From contig QXVZ01008029.1 of the NCBI GenBank assembly GCA_008931825.1, positions 1-38,503 on the forward strand: DNA of 38,503 nucleotides, in the 5' to 3' direction. The notes beneath the pieces are model-generated. The model searched no databases and was not told where the DNA came from. It saw only the letters and a list, made by a program, of their open reading frames with translations. The position numbers and the translations under genes were made by a program. Positions 10,501 through 20,806 of the stretch are shown piece after piece (the first letter of the stretch is position 1; each line of letters opens with the position of its first letter). The DNA is from Phallusia fumigata. Its lineage: Eukaryota > Chordata > Ascidiacea > Phlebobranchia > Ascidiidae.

Positions 10501-13500
10501 TTACCATCCTGGCAAATACAAGTAAGAACAATAAGTCGGAAATCTAAAATTACTCATGATTGTGGGTAGGGAGTATGTCAGACGACATAACACGATGCAG
10601 CAAAGCGTCTGCAGTTTTTCAAAAACGTTTGTAACGCTGTTGTCTGTGTGATTCCTAAAAATCACAAAACAAAACTTTCGTGAAACAAATGAATTGTTTC
10701 TATACCTTAGCAAAACTGACCGCCTTGTTCATTCAGTTTTGTCGCATATTGGGTGGTTTCGAACAAAACAACATGTCAGAAACATTCGGAGTGAAATTCG
10801 AATTCAGCAGGGCCTATGAGAATTAAAAGCAGTATTGAAATTAAGGCTAAAAGTCGTTTTTAGATTTTTCGATTCTGACCTGTGAACGTAGTCCATACAC
10901 ACAACGTACAAGTTTGTAAATAAGATTGTTTAGGAGCAATTCAAAACTTTATTCTTTACCAGTGCCTAACGTGGATAACCCAACCAGCTCTCCGACGACA
11001 CCGAGTGGCGAGTGTGGACCAGGATTCCGTCCTGATGGAAGAGATTGCTTTGGTAAAGTTTTCTTAAACTTGCCCTTTGACACAATATTTTTGCAATACT
11101 TTTCTTTGTCCTTAGATATTGATGAATGTTCTGAGGCCACGCACAACTGCCACGAGGAGGCGGTATGCACCAACACACCGGGAAGTTTCAAGTGTGCTTG
11201 CAATTTGGGTTACTTCGGTAACGGAACAATTTGTGTAGGTAAGTATTATTAGCGAAATAAAAGTAGTGTTGAATGCAAAGCAAAACGTTTTTTTTGATTT
11301 CAGGTCAATGTGATTCTACGGCTTATTCAATATGTAGCACGTATGGAATTTGCGATAAAAATCGATACGGCAGCGCTTGCTATTGCTGGAATGAAGTTGA
11401 CTGTAACGCAGGTACATCTGTTTTTCCTCCTGTAGTGTAGGTGGTGTTTTGAGAAATTATGGTGTTTTGAGAAATTAAACTACAATCAAAAGCAAATGTG
11501 TTGTTTAAAAATGAGAACCAGAGGGCGCAATATTGAATCTTCCTTTGCTTACATTTTACGACAAACTTTACAACTAATTTAGCCTCGAACCTCGGACGTC
11601 TCAAAAATAGTAACGTATGCTGTCACCTTTTTTAAAATTTATGTAGGATTTGGCAAGTAATGGCTACATATCCATGTTCCCTTTGTTGCACCGCCAATAG
11701 TTTGCTAACAAACTTTAGAGTCAAGGCCTAAAAGATTGGTTTCTAGCAGGCACATTGTTCCTGTGCACGAAAGCTACAGAGGGGCCTAATGGATGACTGT
11801 TTGAAAAGGTGTTTACCGATATAGAGGCCTAGATACAGTTAACCCCAATTTCAATTAAAAATAAAGTCCCCGTTGGGTTTGAACCTCCTTGAAGATTTTC
11901 TCTTGGGAGCCCTGTTTAGATCCTTTGTCCAGGCATTGGTACTTTATAAACAAACGATTTGTGGACGTAAGAAAACCTTTGTCATCCCACAATTTACCTT
12001 ACAGAAGACGCAGCGGTAAATATCAACCTTGAAAACAGAGGATCAGACTGGATCAGTTTATCGTGGAGAAGGGTGGTCCCTGAGTACACCGTATTTTACT
12101 ACGATGTTACACTGGCATTGTATACAAACACATCGATAGTGACGAGGTATTCACGTATTCGCAACAAGCAGGCGACTTTCGGTGGGCTTGAGCCTGGAAC
12201 GACTTATCTCATAACTGTCAACCCTACTTTTTCGAACAGTTCCTCTTCCAGCCAGATCATTTCCACAGGTACCGCAGTAATGTATGTGATGATCACCGTA
12301 AAAAAGTTTGAAAGTTTATTGTAAGTTTTTTTGTATTTTTTGTTTGTTGTTTGTAAGTTGGCAAGAGCAAACGTCCTAAATGGAGACAATGCAGAATAAA
12401 ATGCCGACGATGGGGGTGAATTCTAACTACAAGCCCTAACTACAAAGTTACCAAAAAATTACTATTGTAGTGTTTAGCAAAAAGCCACCTAACATACAAC
12501 AAAACAAAGTGACCAAATTGAAAATTTATAATTTGGATTTTCGCCAGACAAAAATAGTTACTTTTCTACCATTGTCTTTCCACCAATCTTGTGTTAGACA
12601 TATGGGAAATGACACCATAATAATTTCATTTCAATTAAATAGAAAATTAACACAAAAATAATTAAGATAAAGTATATGGAACTCCAAACATTTTCAGTTC
12701 ACTAATTCTCTTTTTATTTTTTTAGAAGGGGTAATTTTTTTTGGTGTGAAATGAAAATTGTTCCTGCCTTACTCAGTTTGTTTTTAATGCGAAGCTTTGC
12801 AGCTATTTTATTCTGCTGCATTTTTTACCATGCGCGACAGACTCATCTTCCGTCAGTGAACGAATCAACGTACCTGTTGTCTGTGGCCCGACGACTACGG
12901 CCATTCCATTGACATCGACTACTTTTCCGAACACTGCAGCAACCACTGCTAGACCCACAACCACCTTTAGACCAACAGGAACATTTAGACCAACAACCAC
13001 CAGTGAACCAGGCGGTTGCGACAAGACAGCGGATGCAAGGTAATTGGTGACCCAGCGTTTGTTAGAAGCCTAAAGCTTATGTCCTCATACTTAACAAGTC
13101 CTCCAGTTTTTAGAGACAAGAACTTAAGGCTGGAAAAGTGCTTTCGCTTTAAGCTGCAGTTGGTATCCCTATCTAAATTACTTGTGTGCGCTCTTCTAGG
13201 TTTTGATTTTCCCAGTGTCCTTAGTTTAGAGTTTAGCATTGTTAAAATCAAGCGAAACGTGCTTGATTCGCCATTCAAGGACTTTTATCCGCAAAGATCA
13301 AGTGACTTTTATACTCATTTTTTAAATTTCAAACTCTCGAGTCACCCCACTACCAAACTTCCACCCTCAGTTTGTCGACAACTGATGAAGCTTTATTTTT
13401 AATCCAGCAAAATGATGTCGTTTGCTAATACCTATAATGTAAATGTCTGTCTAATTATTGCCAACCCGAAGGCTTAATTTAAAACAATCTTGCCTCTTGA

Positions 13501-13676
13501 AAACGAACTTGGCTATGATGAACAGAACAGGTAAACACTAAGTCCCATTTTTGTCTTGTATCAACTACAGCAATCATAAAACTTTATGGTTGTGCAGGAA
13601 ATATCGGGAGGCTCTCGCGGAGTGGCAGAACGAACTTCAGAAGTGGAAGGACTGCCACAGTCCTTGTGGGCCTTGA
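7586..13676 (+). CDS. gene B: complete secreted EGF/FN3 mosaic protein (13 exons, about 613 aa)
   Basis: Exons: 7586-7640, 7707-7829, 8098-8193, 9007-9243, 9776-9922, 9995-10069, 10276-10521, 10963-11052, 11116-11238, 11304-11411, 12005-12268, 12841-13039, 13598-13676. They sum to 1842 nt; all junctions are phase 1 except the last (phase 2). Residues: 1-18 signal peptide ([18 protein letters not shown]); 19-59 EGF_CA ([17 protein letters not shown] fits the Asp/Asn-hydroxylation pattern); 60-91 short six-Cys EGF; 92-170 FN3-1; 171-219 EGF; 220-244 CGGSGC exon; 245-326 FN3-2 ([11 protein letters not shown]); 327-356 Pro/Thr plus CGPGF; 357-397 EGF_CA; 398-433 Cys exon; 434-521 FN3-3; 522-588 Thr-rich stalk; the rest a Cys-containing tail ([19 protein letters not shown]). 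There is no membrane segment, so it is predicted secreted. It is the only fully intact plus-strand member. Ligand and role are unknown; adhesion or recognition is inferred from the domains. Confidence 0.88.
9481..9700. repeat. dispersed repeat in intron 4 of gene B
   Basis: The segment containing gcaaatacaaaaatccc followed by ggggaattccc is similar to about 21760-21940 (gcaaatacgaaaatcccc, ggggaattcccc) in pseudogene F, and more weakly to about 23740-23880. It could be an old intron sequence shared by paralogs or a dispersed element. No termini were identified. Confidence 0.4.
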
Positions 13677-13750
13677 GGAAATTACTGGATTGGTGGACAC
13701 CTGTACAGCATCAACGTTTAACTGCTTTGTCGCATTGTATATCAATTTAC

Positions 13751-13794
13751 ATTAAAACATTTTTATGCTGCATATTGCATTAAACGGCATTAAA
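13751..13794 (+). promoter_or_regulatory. candidate polyadenylation signals of gene B
   Basis: ATTAAA occurs at 13751, 13779 and 13789, which is 75-113 bp after the stop codon. These are the common variant of AATAAA and the only candidates nearby. Confidence 0.4.
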
Positions 13795-14791
13795 TACAGT
13801 TTTCATGTTCAGCAAACTAAACTGTAAACAAAAAAAAACATTTCGTGGACAGTTCTCGTAACAATCTGATTCGATTTACCACCATTGGCATTCAACTGCT
13901 TCAGTGCCATTTACAGAAGTCAAGGAAATCATTTTGTTTTAGAACTTGAACTTCGTATAACTTTTTATAAAACTGTTGAACTAACTATTCACGCAATAGA
14001 AATGGCGTGTAAGAGAGTAACAATGTTATTGTTAAACCTAAATACACTTTCATTTTGCTGGGATACAAATCAACCTTACTGCGGCAAAATAACGACAAAC
14101 CGCGGCATGTTGTACACCAGAAATGTTGGTGGCAGGCACGGGGTAGTTTTTTAATTGGGGGTAACAGTTCATACGTCACAGTGAACTTTTTGCCCCCACG
14201 CTGTGACGATCTGTGTCACGTGCTTGCGGTGGAAAACTACCAAAAACCGAAACAGATCGACAAACTTGTTAGATCAGCGATTTCAGCCGTACGCATTCAA
14301 CGGTTAATTTTTGTTGGCAGTTTGACAATGCGCTTAGCCAGGTCTGCTGACCAAGAAAACCTTTTTCCAGCGTTCGTATTTAACCCTTGTTTAGTCGTTT
14401 TCAAGTAAATCAACGATGTTTCCTTTTTATTATTAGTACAGTTAAAATGTAACTGCTAAAATGCTAAGATAACTTTTTAAAATATAGGATTTCAGATGGA
14501 AATGTCGAATATGAGTAAACTAAACAGGTCATGTTGAAACCCTTATCGACGTTAAAAGTGCAGAAGGCAACAAAGTTGCATATTATTACGGGGTTTACGT
14601 TGTAAATAATAAATGTGTTGATTATTAACCTGATGAAACACGTCATACAGCTCGCCGAAATGTTTAAAAGTTTCCGAAGCACAGTGCCAACGAAGATAGA
14701 AAGTGTTTTCTCGAAATGTCAGCAAAGGATTGCTTAATTGCTTGGAAGTACTGAACAACTAATATTTGACCAACCACAACTTACAATTTAG
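13795..14791. other. B-C intergenic region lacking the expected signal-peptide exon of C
   Basis: In B, D and E the signal exon lies about 65-550 bp before the first EGF_CA exon. No equivalent (ATGTT.. with a Leu/Val/Ala-rich frame) was seen here. The centre is occupied by repeat R copy 1. Short open frames on both strands lack protein-like composition. Confidence 0.45.
14067..14375. repeat. dispersed repeat R, copy 1
   Basis: Shares long blocks with copies at about 19660-20160 and 37945-38400: gtcacgtgcttgcggtggaa, aactacca, gaaacagat, gcgctt-type stretches and ttgttggcagtttgacaatg. Copies are in the same orientation with scattered indels. No conserved open frame runs through all three, so it is probably a non-coding mobile-element remnant or duplicated flank. 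Confidence 0.65.
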
Positions 14792-16016
14792 ATGTGGACG
14801 AATGCGCGTTGGGGACCCACAACTGTCACGTTGAAGCAAATTGCATCAACACTGATGGAGGTTACACCTGCCAATGTAAAGACTGGTTTGCCGGAGACGG
14901 TTACTACTGCAGAGGTAATTTCCTTTGATTATAGCTGACGTTTTATGAAACGTGGCGTACAAGCACAGTCCCCAGTTTAGTGTTTGTCGGCTGTCAAAGT
15001 TATTTTTAGTGATACATCTGTAAAGTGGAATGTTTTATCTAGCCGAGATCCGTACCGTACTTGATTTTAGGATTTTGTAACGAGTCTTGAAGCAGCACCA
15101 GTGGAATCTGCCGGGAAGGTGTCAACGGTTACACTTGCTTCTGCCAGAGATCGGCTTGTCCCAGCGACGGTGAGATATTGTTGGCGTTTATCTTTGCTTC
15201 AACATAAACTGTTGGAAAGAACAAAATATTTTCGATTGTCACCTCCCTTGTAATTTCAACCTGTGTCAAAGAACTTGGTACCAAGTGCTTCAAATTTTAC
15301 TTAGGGTGTTTCGCTGACCAATATTTTGTGCTTTACAGTGGCGCGAATCCATGGACATTATTGGGGGGACTTTTGATTTTCAGAGATAATGGATTTTTTG
15401 GCCTCCACCCCCCACCCCCTTCTTCTCCTCCTGGATTTGCGCCCGTGGTACTTTAACTACTGTTTGTTTGTGTTTACAGATGTACCTGTTATTCATAACA
15501 TCAACTTGCTATGGCGAACTCACAACAGTTTGTTTTTCGGCTGAACTGCTAGCAACGCTTACTCAGTTTCAGCAAGAATCCCCGGTGCGATATATAATAT
15601 TTTCGGTAAAACCCAGGGTGGGTTTATTTATCTGGAGCAGGACACCGAACATGTGATGACATTGACTGTGCGGAATTCCCATTCCAGTGCGAAAAAAATG
15701 CAACCGTTAAAACACGTAAGTGCAAGAGTTCCAAATTTTGGCCATTTTAAGAGTTCGTGCCAAAAACTAAAGATTTTCTAAAATGCCAAAACAAATTTGG
15801 CTGAGTCAGGGATTTGATGCAAATCCACGACTAAAACTATAGTTACTGTGTAATAGGGCTCCACACTGCTGCATAGGGTTTTGTGTGAGTTCAAATAATA
15901 AGTTACAGCAGTTTTCCACTACGATAAAATGTAGCAACAATCTTTTCGAAGGAACGTTAACCTACAGAATCTATGAAAACAAAGAGCATCACTCTGTGAG
16001 CGTATTTTTGATGTTC

Positions 16017-16090
16017 TGTTCCTGCACCAACCTATCCGACCATTCCTCCAGTAAACACATCCAGTTGTGATAATTGTTCCAGTTGTAATA
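16017..16090 (+). pseudogene. truncated duplicate of the EGF exon inside gene C
   Basis: gttcctgcaccaacctatcc at about 16016, followed by ctccagtaaacacatccagt and tgtgataattgt, repeats the first half of the real EGF exon at 16246. Similarity ends at about 16090 and there is no donor. It is a partial tandem exon duplication within an intron. Confidence 0.7.
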
Positions 16091-18009
16091 GTTTGTTCAG
16101 ACAAAACTCTCTGGCGTCACAAACGCTAACAACCTAGTCGACGACAAAATGTCGGAAAAGCCATTCTATAAGCAACGTAAACTCAAAGAATCTACTAAAA
16201 CAAAAAGGATTACGTTGTAAGTTCATTTTTGATTTCTGCTTTTAGTTCCTGCTCCAACCTATCCAGCTGTTCCTCCAGTAAACACATCCAGTTGTGATAA
16301 TTGTGGTGATCACTCACACTGCAACATCACAGAGGGAGGTTTCACTTGCACATGTGATGAGTGTTATGTTGGTGATGGCTTCACCTGTACACGTGAGTAT
16401 GTTTGTCGTTTCAAAATTTTGGTTTGTTAACCTCGTTTTATTTTAGAACACTGCGGAGGCCTCCGATGTTTTTCCATCGGTGATTGCTATGGAGATCATA
16501 GTTATAGAGAACTCAACTTTAGTAAGTATGTTGTATTATTTGCAACGTGTTGGATAAGTATAGTTCTGCATAAATTTATAAACAAAAGAATATTGTTTCC
16601 TACGAAAAAGCTACAAGTGAAAAAGTTATCGTCATTAAACTGAACCTCAGGTTGTTTCATAAAATCTACACTTAACGGTTTAAATATTTGTACTTTTAGC
16701 GGCACCACCTGTTATTACCAACCTTCGATCAACTTGGATTGGAAGCACCGGTTTAAGTTTTGCATGGGATTCAGAAAATGTCGTTTTTGCCAACGCCTTT
16801 CTGTCCGGTGACGACACTTCTTATGAGCAGCACATTGCTGAAATGGCCGGATTCTCTTTTCTGAAGCCTTCAACCACTTACAATCTCACTGTCACAGTTT
16901 ACAACACAATAGGAAATTCGTCGTACGCTAGCATAAGTGTACAAACTAGTAAGTAACATTTACATAAGATTAATCTTGTTGCTTTTTATTCAAACTATAC
17001 AGTCAAGCAGCAACTTACCACTATTTAAAATGGCTGATGCACAATTTAGTTCAGTGTATAAAACAAAACAAATTTATTTACACACAGATTTGTACTTTTA
17101 CTGTCCGTGAGCTGTTGTTTTACTCGCATAAAGCGTTGAAGATGAAGTTGGGATTTTTGTTTTCAGAACCTTTCGTGGATGACCCAACAAACTCTCCAGC
17201 GACAACTAGTGACGTTTGTGGATAGGGATTTCAGCTTGTTGGTTCCAAGTGTGTTGGTAATTATTACGATATGTCACCTTAGAGCTTTGGGGTATAGTGG
17301 GGTTTCTGTTTTTGGCAAAATTACAGCGTGTGTTGTTTTGTCGAGCGAAATACTTTAATCCTACGGCGAATTCAGTACAACTCTGTAGGTTACGTATGTT
17401 CAACTGCCGACGGAACATCACTTGCCCGTTTAGATGCTATCTGTAATCAAGCTGCCTTATACCATTTAGCATGACTGTTTTTCGTGTTTTCCTCTTTTAG
17501 ATATCGATGAATGTTCTGAGGGCACGCACAACTGCCACGAGGAGGCGGTATGCACCAACACACCGGGAAGTTTCAAGTGTGCTTGCAATTTGGGTTTCTT
17601 CGGTAATGGAACAGTTTGTGTAGGTAGGCAAATTTGTGCTGAGTTGCGATAATAAGTTCCGTGCAACGTTTTTACGTTTATTGTTTCAGGCATATGTGAG
17701 AGCTCATCGTATTCAATTTGCGGCTTCAAGGGCTATTGCGGACAAAACGAATACGGAACCTCATGTTTTTGCTACGGTGGTTGTACAGGTACGTTGAACA
17801 AACTAATACGTTGCAACCGATCACTGAAAAACGGCGCATCAAGCTTTGACCACCTTCGTTTTGGCACACATTTTGCGTCTTAGACATGAAAATTTGTCTT
17901 ACAGGAGACCCAGCGGTGATGATAACAACAAAAAGAAGAGGGCCAGATTATGTCAGTATTTCGTGGCAGCAAATTATCCCATCCTTAGTTGAGTACGTAT
18001 ACGATGTAA

Positions 18010-18516
18010 ACTTGTACGAAAGTGGAGCTCTTGTAGCCAGTTATCCGTACATTAAAGACAAGAAGGCAACTTTCGGCAGTTTGAAGCCAGAAACTGCTTA
18101 CACAGTCATCTTGAAACCACGTTACGACTCCTCAAACTATTCCGCCAACTTCACGTTTTTCACAGGTAACTTTGTGCATACATGATGCAGTGCTACTAAC
18201 ACCTGCTAAACATACTAGTCCATTCAAACTTGTAATTCGAAATAATTACTTATCAATTGCACNACTTGTACGAAAGTGGCGCGCTTGTGGCCAGTTATGG
18301 TTTCGTTGCAAACAAGAAGGCAACTTTCGGCAGTTTGAAGCCAGAAACTGCTTATACAGTCATCTTGAAACCACATTACGACTACTCAAACTATTCCGCC
18401 AACTTCACGTTTTTCACAGGTAACTCTGTGCATACATGATGTAGTGCTACTTATACCTGCTAAACATACTAGTCCATTCAGACCTGTAATTCGAAATAAT
18501 TACTTATCAATTGCAC
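18010..18516. other. assembly overlap at N18263 (about 250-bp direct duplication of FN3-3 end plus intron)
   Basis: 18010-18262 matches 18264-18516. The second copy of the FN3-3 exon end runs to 18419. Unlike the other overlaps the copies differ noticeably, and the differences concentrate in codons 18045-18059 / 18299-18313. They are probably two alleles joined end to end; a true partial exon duplication is less likely because the second copy starts mid-exon directly at the N. Confidence 0.75.
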
Positions 18517-18792
18517 TTTGTGGTTAAACAGGGACATCTACGACTGCCGCAACTGATATGACAACAACCAGTCCATTTACAACCGCAACAACCAATCGAC
18601 ATTTCACAACAGATGAACCAACAACAACCAGTGGACCAGGGGGTTGTGACAATAATTCCATGGCAAAGTATGTTCTAAACGCTTTTTTCGAATTTATTTT
18701 CGGTTTGGCGCCAGCTATAGCCGACTGCGATGGTTGCCAGTTTTCTCGAAGTAATATATCAGATTAAAACAACCAACGTTTTGCTCTTTAGA

Positions 18793-19560
18793 AAATATCG
18801 TGAGGCGGCCAGAGAGTGGCAGGATGAATTTCAGAAGTGGAAGGCTTGTCACAGTTCTTGTGAACCATAAAACGGCTGATCGAGTGACGAACACACGTAG
18901 AAGTTTCCGCCAACTATATACCCTCGCTTCGCAGCTTAGAAAGAAATTTTCGCTAACTTCTGAAAATACTAAATCATGTATAATAAACACTAATCTATGA
19001 TATTGTGTCTGTTATTTGTGACTCATTTGCCATTGCCGATCTCCACTTTGACCCTAGCGAATTCACTAATGAGGACCTTGGCCGAGAAAAGCAAGGCAGT
19101 CGTGTATAGCCACGGTTCAAAGATTAATTTCGTGGTTTCGGTTCCAATACGATACAATAATAATGCAACACATTACAGTGGCTTTTTCTAATCTGCGCAA
19201 AGTGTCTGTGTGTTTACTTTGCGTTCGTCTTGTTTTTAATGAAAAAAGGCGCAAAACTTTTGAGAAAATTACAACAGCTCTTTCAGCAAAGAGACAAAAA
19301 CAAAATGCACGCTGCTGCTTGGAATACAAACCAACAATCTTCAAACCAACAACCAGTCACAGCGAAACGCGTTATGTTTTGACCGTCAAACCCAAGATAT
19401 AGTTTGTTGTTTACGAGTTGGGATTGTTTTCGTTAATATTCACGCTTTGTATGGATTCTCCTCACCGTCGTGGTCCTGGGGGGTCATGTGATGTGAAAAC
19501 CACCTCTTTAGTGGAAAACTACTGGAAACGAAATCTGCTGAACAGACCTCGTAGATGAGC
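18793..19560. repeat. left arm of large inverted repeat (3' end and flank of C)
   Basis: The terminal exon and following flank match the reverse complement of about 24020-24798 (terminal exon and flank of D). Shared blocks include ccaactatata, gatattgtgtct and a stretch around 19270-19330 (ctctttcagcaaagagacaa). The flank of E near 31620-32000 carries part of the same sequence. The arms arise because C and D are convergent paralogs duplicated together with their 3' flanks. Confidence 0.7.
18982..18987 (+). promoter_or_regulatory. polyadenylation signal of gene C
   Basis: AATAAA 112 bp after the C stop codon, in the same relative place as the AATAAA of D (24606-24611) and E (31992-31997) on the other strand. 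Confidence 0.6.
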
Positions 19561-19659
19561 AAATATGACTTGGAGTGCAAATTTCGCAGCACTTTTTGTG
19601 GCTAATATTCAGTTATTTACGTTTTAAGCTTGCACGCAATATGCAAACAATTTGCGCTC

Positions 19660-20160
19660 ATGTACGTTGGTAACCTTCATTGTAGTTGGTATAGCATACC
19701 TACCAAAGTGAGTGTATCCCTTCCAGCAAATTGTTTGCTGCAGTATTTTTTGGAAAAAAAGGTTTGCGCCGCACGTGATCTGAACTGACTTGTATGGGAG
19801 GAAAAAATGAACCTTCCTCTGTTATAATTAAATCAAAAAACGTTTATATCTAGCTCCTGACAAACAAATCAACATTAGTGTGGCAACATAACGGCAAACC
19901 GCGGCATGTTGACCACCAGAAATGTTAATCTGCATGGAGCAGTTTTTTCATTGGAGGTCACAGCCCGCCCGTAAGTCGCAATGAACGTGTCACGTGCTTG
20001 CGGTGGAAAACTACCAGAAACCGAAACAGATGGACAAACTTGATAGATCGGCGCTTTTCGGATGCATTTCAACCGTGAATTTTTGTTGGCAGTTTGACAA
20101 TGCGCTTAGCCAGGTCTGCTGTCCAAGAAAACCCTTTTCCTACTGTCGTAAATTTTGCTT
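19660..20160. repeat. dispersed repeat R, copy 2
   Basis: The longest match is with copy 3: both begin aaccttcatt.tagttggtat, continue ctaccaaagtgagtgtatcc and cagcaaattgtttgctgcag, then the core gtcacgtgcttgcggtggaa, and end near ttgttggcagtttgacaatg. Similarity resumes at about 20545-20580 (gggagattgattt, cgccctt, aaatttgtcac). It lies just upstream of pseudogene F, where 5' exons are missing. Confidence 0.65.
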
Positions 20161-20806
20161 CTAAAATGTCTGGACCTGAAATCAAAACCCGTATTGCAGC
20201 AACGAATGTGCAATCAGCTTGACAAAAACGCAAAATTTGCCCTCTGTTATCTGAAGCAATGTTTCCCAACCGTGGTGCCGTGGCACACTAGAGTGCTTGC
20301 AAGGCTCAGGAAGGGACGTGACCAATTTGCTAGAATTGCTTTTCAAATAATTTAGGTATTGACAGCTATGACGGTGAAATTGCATGCAAAATAAACTGAC
20401 GATGCCTCATTAAAAAACTTTTGTCCTTTTTGTAATTGCCGTGTCAGCCGCTATTGGTGCCCCGATGTTAAGCCTCAGCAAATCGCTGCCGCAAAACAAA
20501 CAAGGTTGACAAAACAGTAAATGCTGCTTAAGGGAGATTGATTTGCGCCCTTTGATTTGCGCGAAATTTGTCACATGTTTGAGTGCACGTAAAACAAGCG
20601 AAGCGTGTCTGTTGCCTTTTTCTTGCTGCGCGTACGCGCTCTATCGCGGTTTTTGATTCACCCGTCATTCTATTAGTCGCGTTTTAAATGATCAGTCGCT
20701 GTAGCAAACAAATATAGCTGTTTTACTGCATAGTGCCCTTTTGATGGAGTCATTTTCAGCGTTTATTTATCTCTGCGCGACAGGTATTAGGATAGGTGCA
20801 TTTTAG
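20161..20806. other. gene-free stretch between repeat R and pseudogene F
   Basis: No family exon and no convincing coding frame. The expected signal and EGF_CA exons of F are absent here. Confidence 0.4.

Larger units (their letters stand above)
14792..18870 (+). pseudogene. gene C: EGF/FN3 paralog without signal exon, with three nonsense codons and a frameshift
   Basis: Exons: EGF_CA 14792-14914; short EGF 15071-15169; FN3-1 15480-15715; EGF 16246-16392; Cys-short 16447-16521; FN3-2 16700-16948; Pro/Thr 17167-17256; EGF_CA 17501-17623; Cys 17690-17788; FN3-3 17905-18165; stalk 18532-18667; tail 18792-18870. Splice sites and phases are conserved. Lesions: TGA at 15088-15090 replacing a Cys of the short EGF; TGA at 15542-15544 replacing the conserved Trp of FN3-1; a one-base deletion near the end of FN3-1 (236 nt instead of 237); TAG at 17223-17225 in the Pro/Thr exon. 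No signal exon was found upstream. All lesions lie in exons that begin and end in phase 1, so skipping them would keep frame, but without a signal exon a working secreted product is unlikely. Most likely a recent pseudogene. Confidence 0.8.

Noticed and set aside
13016..13402. 128-codon open frame in the last intron of gene B
   Set aside because: It overlaps the end of the stalk exon in another frame and then intron; it has no domain, no homolog within the window and the composition of AT-rich DNA.
18264..18419. Second FN3-3 exon (partial) in gene C as a real tandem exon
   Set aside because: It begins mid-exon immediately after a single N and is followed by a repeat of the same intron; an unmerged contig overlap is simpler.
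19875..20072. Minus-strand frame in repeat R as a transposase fragment
   Set aside because: The frame is not conserved in the copies at 14067 and 37945, and no transposase motif is visible.
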